64,000 bases of DNA from Actinomycetes bacterium (GCA_029782335.1 JAKOVA010000123.1:53551-117550), one strand, 5' to 3'; shown: positions 1 through 9,014, numbered from the stretch's first letter. Program-made: numbers and translations. The notes: generated from the sequence alone by a model not told the origin.

Positions 1-624
1 GACCTCGGCGAGGACGTCGGTGGCGGCCAGCCGAGCCCGCTCGAAGGCCTGCAACAGGCGATCGCGCCCGTGGACCAGCTGATCGATCTGCTGGCGGGCC
101 AGCTCGCGACGCCGGCTCAGCTCACCGAGCACCCGCTCTCGGTACGACCGGGCCTCCTCGACCATCTCCCGGCCCTGCTGCTTGGCCATCGCCAGCTCGG
201 CCTCGGCATCGGTGGCCGCGTCCGCCCGGCGGCGGGCCGATTCCACCTCGGCCTCCTCGCGCAGCCGGTTGGCCTCCTCGCTGGCCTCACGGATCAGCCG
301 GGCGGCACCCTCCTCGGCACGCCCCTTGATCTGCTGAGCGCTGTCCCGCGCCGTGTGCAGGATGCGCGCCGCCTCCTCGCCCAGCATCCGGGTGACCGCT
401 TCCTCGTCGAGGGCCACGGCGGCCGACGTGGTGGTGTGCTGAGCGGCGCGCAGCTCGCGCTCCAGGAAGCGCTCCCGCTCCTGCAGCCGACCCAGCTCGG
501 CGGCCACCATCCGCAGCAGATCGCGGACCTCGCCCTGATCGAAGCCACGCCGCGCCGTCGGGAACGTGGCCGCGGCCACTGCACTGGGCGACGACGGATC
601 CGGGCGCGAGAACGAGATGGCCAT
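1..624 (-). CDS. DivIVA-like coiled-coil protein (3' end outside window)
   Basis: The reading frame runs from an ATG at 624 to the window edge (208 codons seen). The N-terminus has a DivIVA-type segment (RRGFDQGEVRDLLRMVAAEL, about residues 25-44), followed by a long Ala/Glu/Arg-rich region with heptad character to the end of the visible sequence. Proteins of this type (DivIVA/Wag31/SepIVA) are cytoplasmic polar or septal scaffolds in actinobacteria. The exact member cannot be told because the C-terminus is missing. The next gene on the same strand, a Lon-like protease, ends 79 bases upstream of this start. Confidence 0.8.
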   Translation of the reverse strand, partial: MAISFSRPDPSSPSAVAAATFPTARRGFDQGEVRDLLRMVAAELGRLQERERFLERELRAAQHTTTSAAVALDEEAVTRMLGEEAARILHTARDSAQQIKGRAEEGAARLIREASEEANRLREEAEVESARRRADAATDAEAELAMAKQQGREMVEEARSYRERVLGELSRRRELARQQIDQLVHGRDRLLQAFERARLAATDVLAEV

Positions 625-703
625 TCCGCCAAACGTTACGCAACGAGGTCGCCCAGCGGGTGGCAATCGGCCGGTGCCGGAGGCGGCCGCAGCGAGCGGT
701 GGG

Positions 704-2002
704 CTATGGCGTCGACGAGGGGGTGGCCGTGCCCACCGGCGCGGTGTCCGCCGTCGTCCCGGGCGCTCCGGAGGGCGGCCGGGACGGCGCGGGCGGGTTT
801 GGCTGCGGCCGATCGCCGCCCAGCTTGACGAGGGCGTCGATGGCCTCCTGGAGCGTAGCCACCGGGATGATCTGGACGTCGTTGCCCACCACCCGGCGAG
901 CCAGGGCGATGTCGGCCTCGCCCTGGGCGGTGGGGACCAGGAAGTACGTGCCGCCGTTCTGCAAGACCGCCGAAGCTTTCGACGACAGCCCGCCGATCGG
1001 GCCGACGTTGCCGTCGATGTCGATGGTGCCGGTCACCGCCACGGTCTTGCCACCCAGGAGGTTGCCGCGGGTCAACTGGTCGATGAGCGTCAGGGTGAAC
1101 GCCAGCCCGGCCGACGGACCGCCGATCGAGTTGGTGTCGATGTCCACCTTGATCCCGGACGGCAACTGCACCGAGGTCGTGTCCACCGGCAAGAACCCGA
1201 GGATCGCCCGGTTGGGATCGTCGCTGGCGGCCAGGGTGGCGAAGGAGCCCTGCACCGGCTTGCCGTCGCGCTGGGCGGTCACCGCCACCGTGTCCCCGGG
1301 ATGGTGCGCAGCGAGCGCGGTGCGCAGTTCGGTCAAGGTCGTCACCGGCTTGCCGTCGATCGAGGTGAGCTTGTCGCCGCGCTGCAGCACCTTGGCCAGC
1401 GGGGCCTGCTCGGCGCAGCCCCGGTCCGATTGCTTCAGGCAGACGATCTGGTCGACGAGGACATCCCCTTCGATCGCCTTGGCGTCGAACCCGGCGTAGC
1501 GCATGGCGACGTACTCGGCGGTCTCCTTGGCGGTGCGCATGCTGCGAAAGCTGCGCTGCGACTGCTGCTGGGGGGTCTCGTCACCGAACAGGTCCTCGCG
1601 GCTGTACAGGCCGCCGGCCGGGTTGTGCCGCAGCGCCATCCAGTCGAGCAGCTGCAGCGCCGGTTGGCGGACGGTGACGAACAGGATCTGACCCGTCCCG
1701 CCCGGGGTGGGCGCACCGGTGATCCGCAGCCGCGGCTCGACGGCGTCGGCGCTGGCCGGGACGATGCCGTACTCGATGTCCTCGGCGTCGCCGAGCTTGG
1801 CGCAGGCCGTCCGCTCGGCGTTCAGCGCCACGCAGTCCCGCTTGTGCAGGAACAGCTTGGTCGGCAGCATCAGGGCGACCAGCCCGGCTGCCATCGCGCC
1901 GACCACCAGGAACGCCAGCGCCGCGGCCACCCGGTTGGTGCGCGGGGCGACCGCCACCGGCAGGTTGGGCGCCGGGGGTACGATCTGCGGTTGCGTGAAC
2001 AT
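704..2002 (-). CDS. Lon-like (S16) PDZ-domain membrane protease, YlbL type
   Basis: Predicted 432-aa protein with one N-terminal membrane segment (about 25-47), a PDZ domain (about 180-265) and a C-terminal Lon proteolytic domain. The Ser-Lys dyad is visible: S297 in GGPSAG and K342 in SSKASAV. There is no AAA+ domain, as expected for the YlbL family, in which a membrane-tethered Lon domain acts outside the cytoplasm. The C-terminal 35 residues are Pro/Ser/Thr-rich and probably disordered. I chose the ATG at 2002 because the family usually has a short cytoplasmic head before the membrane helix; no clear Shine-Dalgarno sequence precedes it. It overlaps the divergent small gene by 8 bases. Confidence 0.88.
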   Translation of the reverse strand: MFTQPQIVPPAPNLPVAVAPRTNRVAAALAFLVVGAMAAGLVALMLPTKLFLHKRDCVALNAERTACAKLGDAEDIEYGIVPASADAVEPRLRITGAPTPGGTGQILFVTVRQPALQLLDWMALRHNPAGGLYSREDLFGDETPQQQSQRSFRSMRTAKETAEYVAMRYAGFDAKAIEGDVLVDQIVCLKQSDRGCAEQAPLAKVLQRGDKLTSIDGKPVTTLTELRTALAAHHPGDTVAVTAQRDGKPVQGSFATLAASDDPNRAILGFLPVDTTSVQLPSGIKVDIDTNSIGGPSAGLAFTLTLIDQLTRGNLLGGKTVAVTGTIDIDGNVGPIGGLSSKASAVLQNGGTYFLVPTAQGEADIALARRVVGNDVQIIPVATLQEAIDALVKLGGDRPQPNPPAPSRPPSGAPGTTADTAPVGTATPSSTP

Positions 2003-2336
2003 CGACAGTGCCACCACCAATGCGGCCCTGCTGGTCGGGTTGGCGATCGCCGTGTTGATCGCCGCAGGGTGGCGCAAGCCTGCCAGAGCATCGGGAACTT
2101 CGCACCGCGCCGAGCGCCGGCCGCGCTTCGAGACCGCCGGCCCGGTGGACACCGACGACGCCCCGGTCCACGAGGTGGCCACCGCCGGCTACCGGCCGCC
2201 GAGTCTGCTGCGCCGGTTGGGGGCGTTGGCGGGCACCGGCGGGATGGCCCTCATCGCCGGCGCCCTGCTGGCCACGCTGATCGGCTACGGCGCGGCCTTC
2301 ACCGTGATCCGGCTCACCGGCATGCTCAAGCGCTGA
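1995..2336 (+). CDS. Small two-helix membrane protein, unknown function
   Basis: A 113-aa frame starting at GTG 1995. It has hydrophobic segments near residues 10-23 (AALLVGLAIAVLIAAG) and 78-104 (GALAGTGGMALIAGALL to AAFTVI), with a charged linker between them. I do not recognise a family. The start lies 8 bases inside the divergent protease gene, so the two starts overlap head to head; a later start is possible but would remove the first helix. It is followed 25 bases later by the HEAT-repeat gene and may be co-transcribed with it. Confidence 0.6.
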   Translation: MNIDSATTNAALLVGLAIAVLIAAGWRKPARASGTSHRAERRPRFETAGPVDTDDAPVHEVATAGYRPPSLLRRLGALAGTGGMALIAGALLATLIGYGAAFTVIRLTGMLKR

Positions 2337-2361
2337 CCGCCCGGACTCCGCGGGTGGCGAC

Positions 2362-2991
2362 GTGAGCGAGCAGTGGCGCGAGGTGGTGGTGGCCGGGCAC
2401 GCCGGTGACGCCGCTCCGGCCTCAGCGGCGCTGGACGACGCCGACCCCGTCACCCGTCAGGTGGCGCTGGGAGCGCTGGCCCGCTGCGGCGTGCTGCGCG
2501 CCGATCAGCTGCGAGCATCGCTCGACGACCCGGAGCCCAGCGTCCGCCGGCGGGCCGCCGAGCTGGTCGGGCGGATCGCCGTGGCGCGACCCGACGACGA
2601 GGCCGGCCGGATCGATCTCCGTGGTGCGCTGGACGACTCCGATCCAATGGTGGCGGAGATGGCCGCCTGGGCGTGCGGCGAGCAGGTGACCGTCGGTGCC
2701 GACACCCTCGACGCGCTCATCGAGCTGGCCCAGCGGGCCGGGGACGCTCTGGTGCGCGAGGCAGCGGTCGCCGCGCTCGGCGCCATCGGCCAGCAGCGAG
2801 CCCTGGCCGCGGTGCTTCACGGCACCACCGACAAGCCCGCCATCCGCCGGCGCGCCGTGCTGGCACTGGCGGCCTTCGACGGCGACGAGGCCGTGGACGC
2901 GCTGCGCCGGGCACTCGCCGATCGGGACTGGCAGGTCCGCCAGGCGGCCGAGGACGTGCTGTCGGCGATGGGCGTGGAACGGTCCGGGTGA
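2362..2991 (+). CDS. HEAT-repeat protein
   Basis: A 209-aa protein from a GTG start, made almost wholly of about six alpha-helical HEAT/PBS-lyase-like repeats. Typical cores are DPEPSVRRRAAELVGRI, DALVREAAVAALGAIG and DRDWQVRQAAEDVLSAM. HEAT arrays are protein-binding scaffolds; nothing in the sequence indicates an enzymatic role. There is no signal peptide or membrane segment. It is probably co-transcribed with the small membrane protein just upstream. Confidence 0.85.
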   Translation: MSEQWREVVVAGHAGDAAPASAALDDADPVTRQVALGALARCGVLRADQLRASLDDPEPSVRRRAAELVGRIAVARPDDEAGRIDLRGALDDSDPMVAEMAAWACGEQVTVGADTLDALIELAQRAGDALVREAAVAALGAIGQQRALAAVLHGTTDKPAIRRRAVLALAAFDGDEAVDALRRALADRDWQVRQAAEDVLSAMGVERSG

Positions 2992-3012
2992 GCAGTCCGG
3001 CGCGGGCGTCGC

Positions 3013-3441
3013 TCAGAGGTCGTAGCGGTACACGTTGGTTTCCCGCTGGACGAACCCGATCCGCTGGTAGAGACGATTGGCGGCCTCCCGTGACGGGCGG
3101 CTGGTCAGGCTGACCGCCTTGGCCTGGCGTGAGCGGGCCAGATCCAGCGCCGCCCGGTTCAGCGCCTCGCCCACCCCGAGGCCACGGGCCGAGTCGTCGA
3201 CGACGACGTCCTCGATCCAGGCCTTGACCCCGGTGGGAATGCGGAACATCGCCAGGGTCAGCATGCCGACGATCCGCCCGTCGGCCCGACCGACGAACAG
3301 CACGGTGTCACGGTCGTCGACGATCGCCTGCAGTTCCTCGATGGACGGCGGCGATGCCGACGACAGCTGCGGCAGCAGGCGATGGACGGCCTCGAACAGC
3401 TCGTCGCTGACCGCCTTGGCCCGCTCGATGGACACCACCAC
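3013..3441 (-). CDS. GNAT family N-acetyltransferase
   Basis: A 142-aa single GNAT domain. The acetyl-CoA pyrophosphate-binding signature is present as VDDSARGLGVGEAL (about 81-94), followed by the motif-B part SRPSREAANRLYQRIGF (about 117-133). GNAT enzymes transfer acetyl from acetyl-CoA to an amine; the acceptor cannot be predicted. It stands alone on the minus strand between plus-strand genes, ending 21 bases after the HEAT gene stops. Confidence 0.88.
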   Translation of the reverse strand: MVVSIERAKAVSDELFEAVHRLLPQLSSASPPSIEELQAIVDDRDTVLFVGRADGRIVGMLTLAMFRIPTGVKAWIEDVVVDDSARGLGVGEALNRAALDLARSRQAKAVSLTSRPSREAANRLYQRIGFVQRETNVYRYDL

Positions 3442-3520
3442 CGGGCCAGGCTAGCCCCCGACCGCGACCCTGATCGGTCGACGACGTGGCCGGCCGAGGC
3501 AGGGCTAGCCTCCAGTCGCA

Positions 3521-4549
3521 ATGAGCGCTCCCGAGCCCGCGGACGTGCGCTGGCTGGCCGAGCCGGCGGTGCGCCACCCGACGCTCGTCGCCGCGTTCAC
3601 CGGATGGAACGACGCCGGGGACGCGGCGTCCAACAGCGTCCGCCAGCTGATCGAGGCGTGGGACGCCACACCGCTGGCCGAGATCGACCCGGAGGAGTTC
3701 ACCGACTTCGCCACCATCCGCCCGCACGTCCGCCTCGACGAGGCCCGCGCCCGCTCCATCGTCTGGCCGACGGTCGGCCTGTGGTCGGCCTCGCCGCCCG
3801 GCGGCGACGTGGTGCTGCTCCTCGGACCGGAGCCGGCGCTGCGCTGGCGGCGATTCTGCGAGCAGATCGTCGGCGTCTGCCAGGCGGTGGGCGTGCCGAT
3901 GATGGTGACGGTCGGCGCCCTGCTCGCCGACGTCCCCCACACCCGCCCGGTTCGGGTCATCGGCACCGCCACCGACGAGGGCCTGCTCGAGCGATTCGAC
4001 CTGCAGCGCAGCCGCTACGAGGGCCCGACCGGCATCGTCGGCGTGCTCCACGACGCCTGTGCCACGGCGGGCATCGCCAGCGCCTCGCTGTGGGCCGCGG
4101 TCCCCGGCTACGCCGCCCAGGTCCCGGCGCCGCTGGCTTCGGCAGCGTTGCTCGAGCGGGTCGGCGCGATGATCGGCAGTCCGGTGCCGGTGGCCGGCCT
4201 GCTGGCCGAGGGCCGCGGCTACACCGATCGAGTGGCCCGGTTGATCGACCAGGATCCGGACATGCGCACCTACGTCGAGCGGCTGGAGACCATGTACGAC
4301 TCCGGCGAGTTCGACGACGACGAGGACGGCGGGGACGACGACGAGCTGGACGGGGACGACCGCGACGACGCCCATCCTGACGGCTCGGGCGATCTCACCG
4401 CCCCCCGCGGCACGGGCGACGACGCCGACCACCCCGCCGGGACGCCGAGCCCGGCACCCGCCACGGCGATGGGCGACGCGGACCCGACCGGTTCCGACGA
4501 TCTCGTGGCCGAGGTCGAGCGCTTCCTGCGCGACCACGGCAGCGACTGA
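3521..4549 (+). CDS. PAC2 family protein
   Basis: A 342-aa protein with an N-terminal PAC2 domain (about residues 8-250). The opening strand and loop PTLVAAFTGWNDAGDAAS, and the later region EGPTGIVGVLHDACATAGI, are typical of actinobacterial PAC2 proteins, which are related to proteasome assembly chaperones. From about residue 262 the tail is extremely acidic (Asp/Glu/Gly runs) and probably disordered. The cellular role in actinobacteria is not established. It is flanked by genes on the opposite strand, so it is probably transcribed alone. Confidence 0.85.
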   Translation: MSAPEPADVRWLAEPAVRHPTLVAAFTGWNDAGDAASNSVRQLIEAWDATPLAEIDPEEFTDFATIRPHVRLDEARARSIVWPTVGLWSASPPGGDVVLLLGPEPALRWRRFCEQIVGVCQAVGVPMMVTVGALLADVPHTRPVRVIGTATDEGLLERFDLQRSRYEGPTGIVGVLHDACATAGIASASLWAAVPGYAAQVPAPLASAALLERVGAMIGSPVPVAGLLAEGRGYTDRVARLIDQDPDMRTYVERLETMYDSGEFDDDEDGGDDDELDGDDRDDAHPDGSGDLTAPRGTGDDADHPAGTPSPAPATAMGDADPTGSDDLVAEVERFLRDHGSD

Positions 4550-4567
4550 CGTCGCGCTGCGACACGG

Positions 4568-5284
4568 TCAGTCGGCGGCCCGCCAGACCTCGCCGCGAGG
4601 ATGGTCGAACGAGGTGGCCATGACCGTCCCGTCGATGGCGGCGAACGCCTGCGGGCCCCACCACTGCGCCCCGGCGGTGAACGGCGGGAGCTGGTCGCGG
4701 TGGAACCAACCGACGTCGGCGGTCTCCAGCGGGTGACCGTTCAGCTCGCCGCCGACCGCCTCGCAGTGGAACAGCAGCAGGTACATGGCGAAGCGGGTGA
4801 AGCCCATCCGCTGCCCGTCGATCACAGCCAGCAGCTGGCGCGGGCGGCAGTGGATGCCGGTCTCCTCCTCGACCTCCTTCACGGCCACCTCGGCGGCGGA
4901 GTAGCCGACGTCGGCCCATCCGGTCGGGTACAGCCAGATGCCGCTGTCCGGCCGCTTGACGAGAAGGATCTGCCCGTCGGCATTGCCCACCACCGCGCCG
5001 ACCGCCACCTTCGGCGTGACGTAGCCGGGCACGCCCTCCCCGATCGAGCTCATCCACTCCTGGATGAAGTGATCCTGCTCGCGACGGACCTCGAGGGCGT
5101 CGTCGGCCGCGGCCTTGATGTCGGCGGCCACCTTGAGCACCTCTTCGAAGCGCTCCTGCTCGTACAGCACCTTGGTGAAGGCCAGGCCGGTGCGGGCGAT
5201 CGCCGCCAGCGTCTCGCTCCACCGCACCAGGTCACGGGTGAAGTCGGTCGGTGACGCGGAGAACTCGGCCGGCGGTTCGCTCAC
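4568..5284 (-). CDS. Nudix hydrolase with N-terminal helical domain
   Basis: A 238-aa protein starting at GTG 5284. Residues 12-80 form a helical 'hydrolase N-terminal' domain; residues 90-235 are the Nudix fold. The Nudix box spans about 122-144 and ends KEVEEETGI, keeping the metal-binding glutamates E139-E141. The upstream consensus Glu is Tyr128 and the consensus Arg is Lys136, so the box is divergent. Relatives act on nucleoside-diphosphate derivatives such as ADP-ribose; the substrate here is unknown. It is convergent with the PAC2 gene. Confidence 0.85.
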   Translation of the reverse strand: MSEPPAEFSASPTDFTRDLVRWSETLAAIARTGLAFTKVLYEQERFEEVLKVAADIKAAADDALEVRREQDHFIQEWMSSIGEGVPGYVTPKVAVGAVVGNADGQILLVKRPDSGIWLYPTGWADVGYSAAEVAVKEVEEETGIHCRPRQLLAVIDGQRMGFTRFAMYLLLFHCEAVGGELNGHPLETADVGWFHRDQLPPFTAGAQWWGPQAFAAIDGTVMATSFDHPRGEVWRAAD

Positions 5285-5371
5285 GGTGCCGACGATAGGC
5301 CAGTCCGGCCGGCGCCCGGTGAGCGAGGGTCGCGCCGGATCGACCCGCCGGCGGCCTCCTACGATGGGCCG

Positions 5372-6616
5372 GTGACCCGCCGCGTCGCTCGACTCGTGGT
5401 GGCCGCGGGGGCGGCGGCCGGACTGGCCCTGGCGGCCTGCTCGGGCGAGACACCGGCACCCAGCACGACCACGACCACCAGCTCGGTGGCGTCGGCGCCG
5501 CCCACCGTGGCCAACGATGGGGTCCTGCGCCTCGGCGTGCTCCGCCCTGGCGGGGCGTCGACCGCCGACCTGTCGGCGTCGATCACGGCCGGCGTGCAGC
5601 AGGCCGTCGACGAGATCCGCTCGGCCGGCGGGGCGATCACCGTGCAGGTTCTCGATGCCAGCGAGGGCGACGCCCCGGTGACGCGGGCTTCGCTGCGCAG
5701 CCTGATCTCCTCGCGGGTCGACGCGATCATCGGACCGATGTCCTCGAACGTCGCCCTGGCCTCGCTCGACGTGCCGGTGTCGAGCGGCATCGTCACCTGC
5801 TCTCCAACCGCTTCCGCCCTGGCGCTCGACGACTACCCCGACCGCGGGCTGTTCTTCCGCACGGTTGCATCCGACTCGCTGCAGGCCAAAGCCATCGCCC
5901 AGGTGACCAACCAGACCGGTGCCTCCGTGGCGGGCGTGCTGAACCTCGACGACGGCTACGGCCGGCCGTTCGCCGACGCCGTCGAGACCGACATCCGCGC
6001 CCTCAACGTGTCGGTGCGGCGCGCTCCGTTCCTCGACGACGACACCTCCATCAAGGACGCCGCCGGGCGGGTCGCCGCCGACCGGCCGCCCGTCGTGGCG
6101 CTGATCTCCGACGAGTCGACCGCCGACGCCGCCATCGAGGCCACCGTCAAGGCCTTCGGCGGGTCGCGGACGATCGTGGTCGGCAACGACGCCACCCGCC
6201 ACGCCCTGGCCGATCTGCCGGCCACCATCGTCGACACAACGACGGTCGTGGGCGTCGCCCCGCACGCCGCACCCGACCCTCGCTTCGCCCGGCTGATCGC
6301 CGACCGGCTCAACGGGGCGTCAGGCGACTTCGCCGAGAACGCCTACGACTGCGTCAACCTCATCGCCCTCGCCGCCACGGAAGCCCGGAGCAGCCAGCCG
6401 GCCGACATCGCCGCCCACATGGTGTCGGTCAGCTCGGCCGGCTCGTCGTGCTTCGACTACCCGACGTGCGTCCAGCTCCTCGACCAGCGGCGCAACATCG
6501 ACTACGGGGCGCTGAGCCTCGGACCGAACGGTGACGTCGACCAAGCCGTCTTCGACACCTTCGACGTGGTGCGCGGCCAGGAGGTCGACGCCCGGACCGT
6601 CAGCGTGGGGCGGTGA
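5372..6616 (+). CDS. Substrate-binding lipoprotein, Leu/Ile/Val (PBP1) type
   Basis: A 414-aa protein from GTG 5372. A lipoprotein signal peptide is visible, with the lipobox LAAC near residue 24, so the mature protein should be lipid-anchored outside the membrane. The rest follows the type-1 periplasmic binding fold of branched-chain amino acid ABC transport (for example DAIIGPMSSNVALASLDVP and LNLDDGYGRPFADAV). No permease or ATPase gene lies next to it, so it is either an orphan receptor or works with a transporter elsewhere. Its 3' end overlaps hemQ by 17 bases on the opposite strand. Confidence 0.85.
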   Translation: MTRRVARLVVAAGAAAGLALAACSGETPAPSTTTTTSSVASAPPTVANDGVLRLGVLRPGGASTADLSASITAGVQQAVDEIRSAGGAITVQVLDASEGDAPVTRASLRSLISSRVDAIIGPMSSNVALASLDVPVSSGIVTCSPTASALALDDYPDRGLFFRTVASDSLQAKAIAQVTNQTGASVAGVLNLDDGYGRPFADAVETDIRALNVSVRRAPFLDDDTSIKDAAGRVAADRPPVVALISDESTADAAIEATVKAFGGSRTIVVGNDATRHALADLPATIVDTTTVVGVAPHAAPDPRFARLIADRLNGASGDFAENAYDCVNLIALAATEARSSQPADIAAHMVSVSSAGSSCFDYPTCVQLLDQRRNIDYGALSLGPNGDVDQAVFDTFDVVRGQEVDARTVSVGR

Positions 6617-7283
6617 TCCCGGCCAACTCCTCCACCGGTGTGACCATCCCGGTGTAGAACGGCCCGAACTCGGCGTAGATGCTCGAGGCCCGATCGAAGC
6701 GCATCGTGTAGACGACCTCCTTGAGATCGTCGGGCTTGACGGCGAACAGCGTCACCCCCCACTCGTAGTCGTCCAGGCCCGTGCTGCCGGTGACGTACTG
6801 GACGACCCGCCCGGCGAAGGTTCGCCCGCTGGCCCCGTGCTCGTGCATCAACTCGCTGCGCTCCTCGAACGGCAGGGTGAACCAGTTGGCGCCCTCCTGG
6901 CGACGCTTGCTCATCGGGTAGAAGCACCAGGCGTTCATCTCCACCCGCTTCGGGGGGATCGTCGGGTTGACCCGGGCTTCGATCATCTCGGCCGGCATTC
7001 CCTTGGCGTACTCGCTGACCTCGGTTAGGCTGACGTAGCTGTCGACGACCTCCAGCCCGGCGCCTTGGACGGCGCTCTGCAGGGCTCGCAGGTGACGGAA
7101 GTCCTTGCCGATCGCCATGACCGCCACGTCGGCCTTGTGGCCCAGCAGGCTGACGGTCACCACCTGGCAGTCGCCCTCCGCCCCGCGTACCGCGGCGACG
7201 AAGGCGGCGGCGTCGTAGTCGGGGGTCGGGACGCAGAACAGGTGGAGCACACCGTTGCCGGTGGCCGGGCACATCGGGGTCAT
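6600..7283 (-). CDS. hemQ: Coproheme decarboxylase HemQ (chlorite-dismutase family)
   Basis: A 227-aa protein matching HemQ of the coproporphyrin-dependent haem pathway. HemQ converts Fe-coproporphyrin III to haem b by two peroxide-dependent decarboxylations in the cytoplasm. The catalytic Tyr lies in CFYPMSKRRQEG (Y122) and the proximal haem His in MHEHG (H149). The length fits the family. The other haem genes are not in this window; the neighbour fdhD begins immediately upstream on the same strand. Confidence 0.95.
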   Translation of the reverse strand: MTPMCPATGNGVLHLFCVPTPDYDAAAFVAAVRGAEGDCQVVTVSLLGHKADVAVMAIGKDFRHLRALQSAVQGAGLEVVDSYVSLTEVSEYAKGMPAEMIEARVNPTIPPKRVEMNAWCFYPMSKRRQEGANWFTLPFEERSELMHEHGASGRTFAGRVVQYVTGSTGLDDYEWGVTLFAVKPDDLKEVVYTMRFDRASSIYAEFGPFYTGMVTPVEELAGITAPR

Positions 7284-7287
7284 GAAC

Positions 7288-8094
7288 TCAGGCTAAGCGT
7301 TCGGGTGCATAGACGTTCAGGGACGTCCCCCGCCCGAACCCGGCGAGGGCCAGGCCGGCCCGTCGCGCCGTCAGGACCGCCAACTCGGTGGGCGCACTGA
7401 CCGACACCATCGTCGAGAAGCCCGCCGCCCAGGCCTTCACCACCAGCTCGAAACTGGCCCGACCGCTGACGAACAGGCCCATCCCCGAGGCCGGCAGGCT
7501 CCCGTCGAGCGCCAACCGCCCGACCACCTTGTCGACGGCATTGTGCCGGCCGACGTCTTCGCGCACCAGCACCACGGTGCCGTCCGCCGTGAAGCTGGCT
7601 GCGGCATGGACCGCACCGGTGGTGGCGAAGAGCTGCTGGTGGGGGCGAACCCGCTCGGGCATGCCGGCCAGGACGTCGATCGCCATGAGGGGTGATGCCG
7701 GCATGGCGTCCAACCGTGCCGCCACGGTGTCGATGGCCTCCGACCCGCACAGCCCGCAACTGCTCGTGGTGGTGCCGAGGCGTGGCGTCGGCGGCGGCGC
7801 GCCCGGCGCGCTCACGGTGACCACGTTGAACTCGGTGGCGCTGGCCGTGCCGGTCGCGCAATAGCGCACGCCTGACACGGCAGCGTCGCCCAGCAGTCCC
7901 TCGCTGTGGCAGAACCCGACGGCCAGCTCGAAGTCGTGCCCGGGCGTGCGCATCGTGGTCGCCACCGTCACCTCGTTGAGCTGGACGGTCAGCGGCTCCT
8001 CGACCGCCAGCTCGTCGGGCCGCCGGCGGACCTCCCCGGGGCGCGCCGTATCGAGCTTGGACACCAGCACGGTGACGCGTCGGCGGCGGGCCAT
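7288..8094 (-). CDS. fdhD: Formate dehydrogenase accessory sulfurtransferase FdhD
   Basis: A 268-aa protein from ATG 8094. FdhD moves sulfur from a cysteine desulfurase to the molybdenum/tungsten bis-MGD cofactor of formate dehydrogenase-like enzymes. The CxxC sulfur-carrying motif is C113-G-L-C116 in SSCGLCGSEA, and the C-terminal VREDVGRHNAVDKV region is typical of the family. No molybdoenzyme subunit lies in the window, so its client must be encoded elsewhere. Its start diverges from the aquaporin gene across a 65-base promoter region. Confidence 0.95.
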   Translation of the reverse strand: MARRRRVTVLVSKLDTARPGEVRRRPDELAVEEPLTVQLNEVTVATTMRTPGHDFELAVGFCHSEGLLGDAAVSGVRYCATGTASATEFNVVTVSAPGAPPPTPRLGTTTSSCGLCGSEAIDTVAARLDAMPASPLMAIDVLAGMPERVRPHQQLFATTGAVHAAASFTADGTVVLVREDVGRHNAVDKVVGRLALDGSLPASGMGLFVSGRASFELVVKAWAAGFSTMVSVSAPTELAVLTARRAGLALAGFGRGTSLNVYAPERLA

Positions 8095-8159
8095 CGCGCC
8101 CGACCGTATCGCCCCGACCGGTCCCCGGCCGCCGGAACGGCGCGCAATATGGTGTGCGC

Positions 8160-8948
8160 ATGACCACACCGACCACTGCAGAGAACTACGGGCGGATCGC
8201 CGCTGCCGAGGGCCTGGGCACGGCGCTGCTCATGCTCGGTGGCCCGGGGGTGATGGTCCTCGGCGGGGGTTCGCTCACCGCCATGGCGCTCGGCGGCGGC
8301 CTGACGCTGATGATCCTCGTCTACCTCCTCGGACCGGCGTCGGGCGCTCACCTCAACCCGGCGGTCACCCTCGGGTCGTGGCTGGCGCGTGGCATCAACC
8401 TGCGCTGGGCGGTCACCGCCTGGATCAGCCAGTTCATCGGGGGCATCGCCGGCGCGGCGATGATCTGGGGCATCGCCAGCGGGCGCAAGCCCTACGTTCG
8501 CGGCAACTTCGCTGCCAACGGCTTCCGCCGAGTCGCCGATGGCCAGGTGTTCTCCAGCATGGGCGCGGCCATGACCGTGGAGGTGATCTTCACCGCCCTC
8601 CTGGTGATGGTGTACCTGTTCGCCGCCAAGCGACGCTTCGCTCCCAGCATGGTGGGCGTCGTCGTCGGCGCGGCGCTGGCCCTCGGCTGGCTGGTGACCG
8701 GAGCCGTGGACGGCGGGTCGATGAATCCGGCACGCAGCCTGGCGTCGGCCATCTTCGCCGACACCACCCCGAGCGCCCTCGGCCAGGTGTGGGTGTTCAT
8801 CCTGTTCCCGCTGATCGGCGCGGTCGTCGGGGTCGTCGCCTGGCTGATCGTCGACGAGGCCCGTCTCGAGGACACCCTGCTGGCCGACGTCCCGGGTGCC
8901 GAGGCGGTCCGCGACGCCGCCGCCAGCGTCGACAACGCCATCGACTGA
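8160..8948 (+). CDS. MIP-family channel (aquaporin/glycerol facilitator)
   Basis: A 262-aa integral membrane protein with six predicted helices and the two half-helix pore signatures HLNPAVT (N66) and SMNPARS (N189). The Arg after the second NPA is the selectivity-filter residue. The narrower, aquaporin-like internal sequence suggests water or small neutral solutes, but selectivity cannot be settled from sequence. I chose ATG 8160 over an in-frame GTG two codons upstream. The C-terminal 30 residues are acidic and cytoplasmic. Confidence 0.92.
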   Translation: MTTPTTAENYGRIAAAEGLGTALLMLGGPGVMVLGGGSLTAMALGGGLTLMILVYLLGPASGAHLNPAVTLGSWLARGINLRWAVTAWISQFIGGIAGAAMIWGIASGRKPYVRGNFAANGFRRVADGQVFSSMGAAMTVEVIFTALLVMVYLFAAKRRFAPSMVGVVVGAALALGWLVTGAVDGGSMNPARSLASAIFADTTPSALGQVWVFILFPLIGAVVGVVAWLIVDEARLEDTLLADVPGAEAVRDAAASVDNAID

Positions 8949-8985
8949 ACGGTCCCATCCACCGCCGGCGGGCGACGGTGCGGGG

Positions 8986-9014
8986 TTGTCCGTTAGCACT
9001 CCATGCAATAGAGT
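8986..9014 (+). promoter_or_regulatory. Putative groL promoter
   Basis: A -35-like TTGTCC (8986-8991) is separated by 17 bases from a -10-like TAGAGT (9009-9014). The CIRCE operator covers the spacer and the -10, as is usual for HrcA-controlled promoters. The match to sigma-70 consensus is moderate. Confidence 0.5.

Noticed and set aside
566-2365. A 599-codon open frame on the plus strand
   Set aside because: It is antisense to the Lon-like protease, has Arg/Gly/His-rich composition and no recognisable domain; an effect of high GC.
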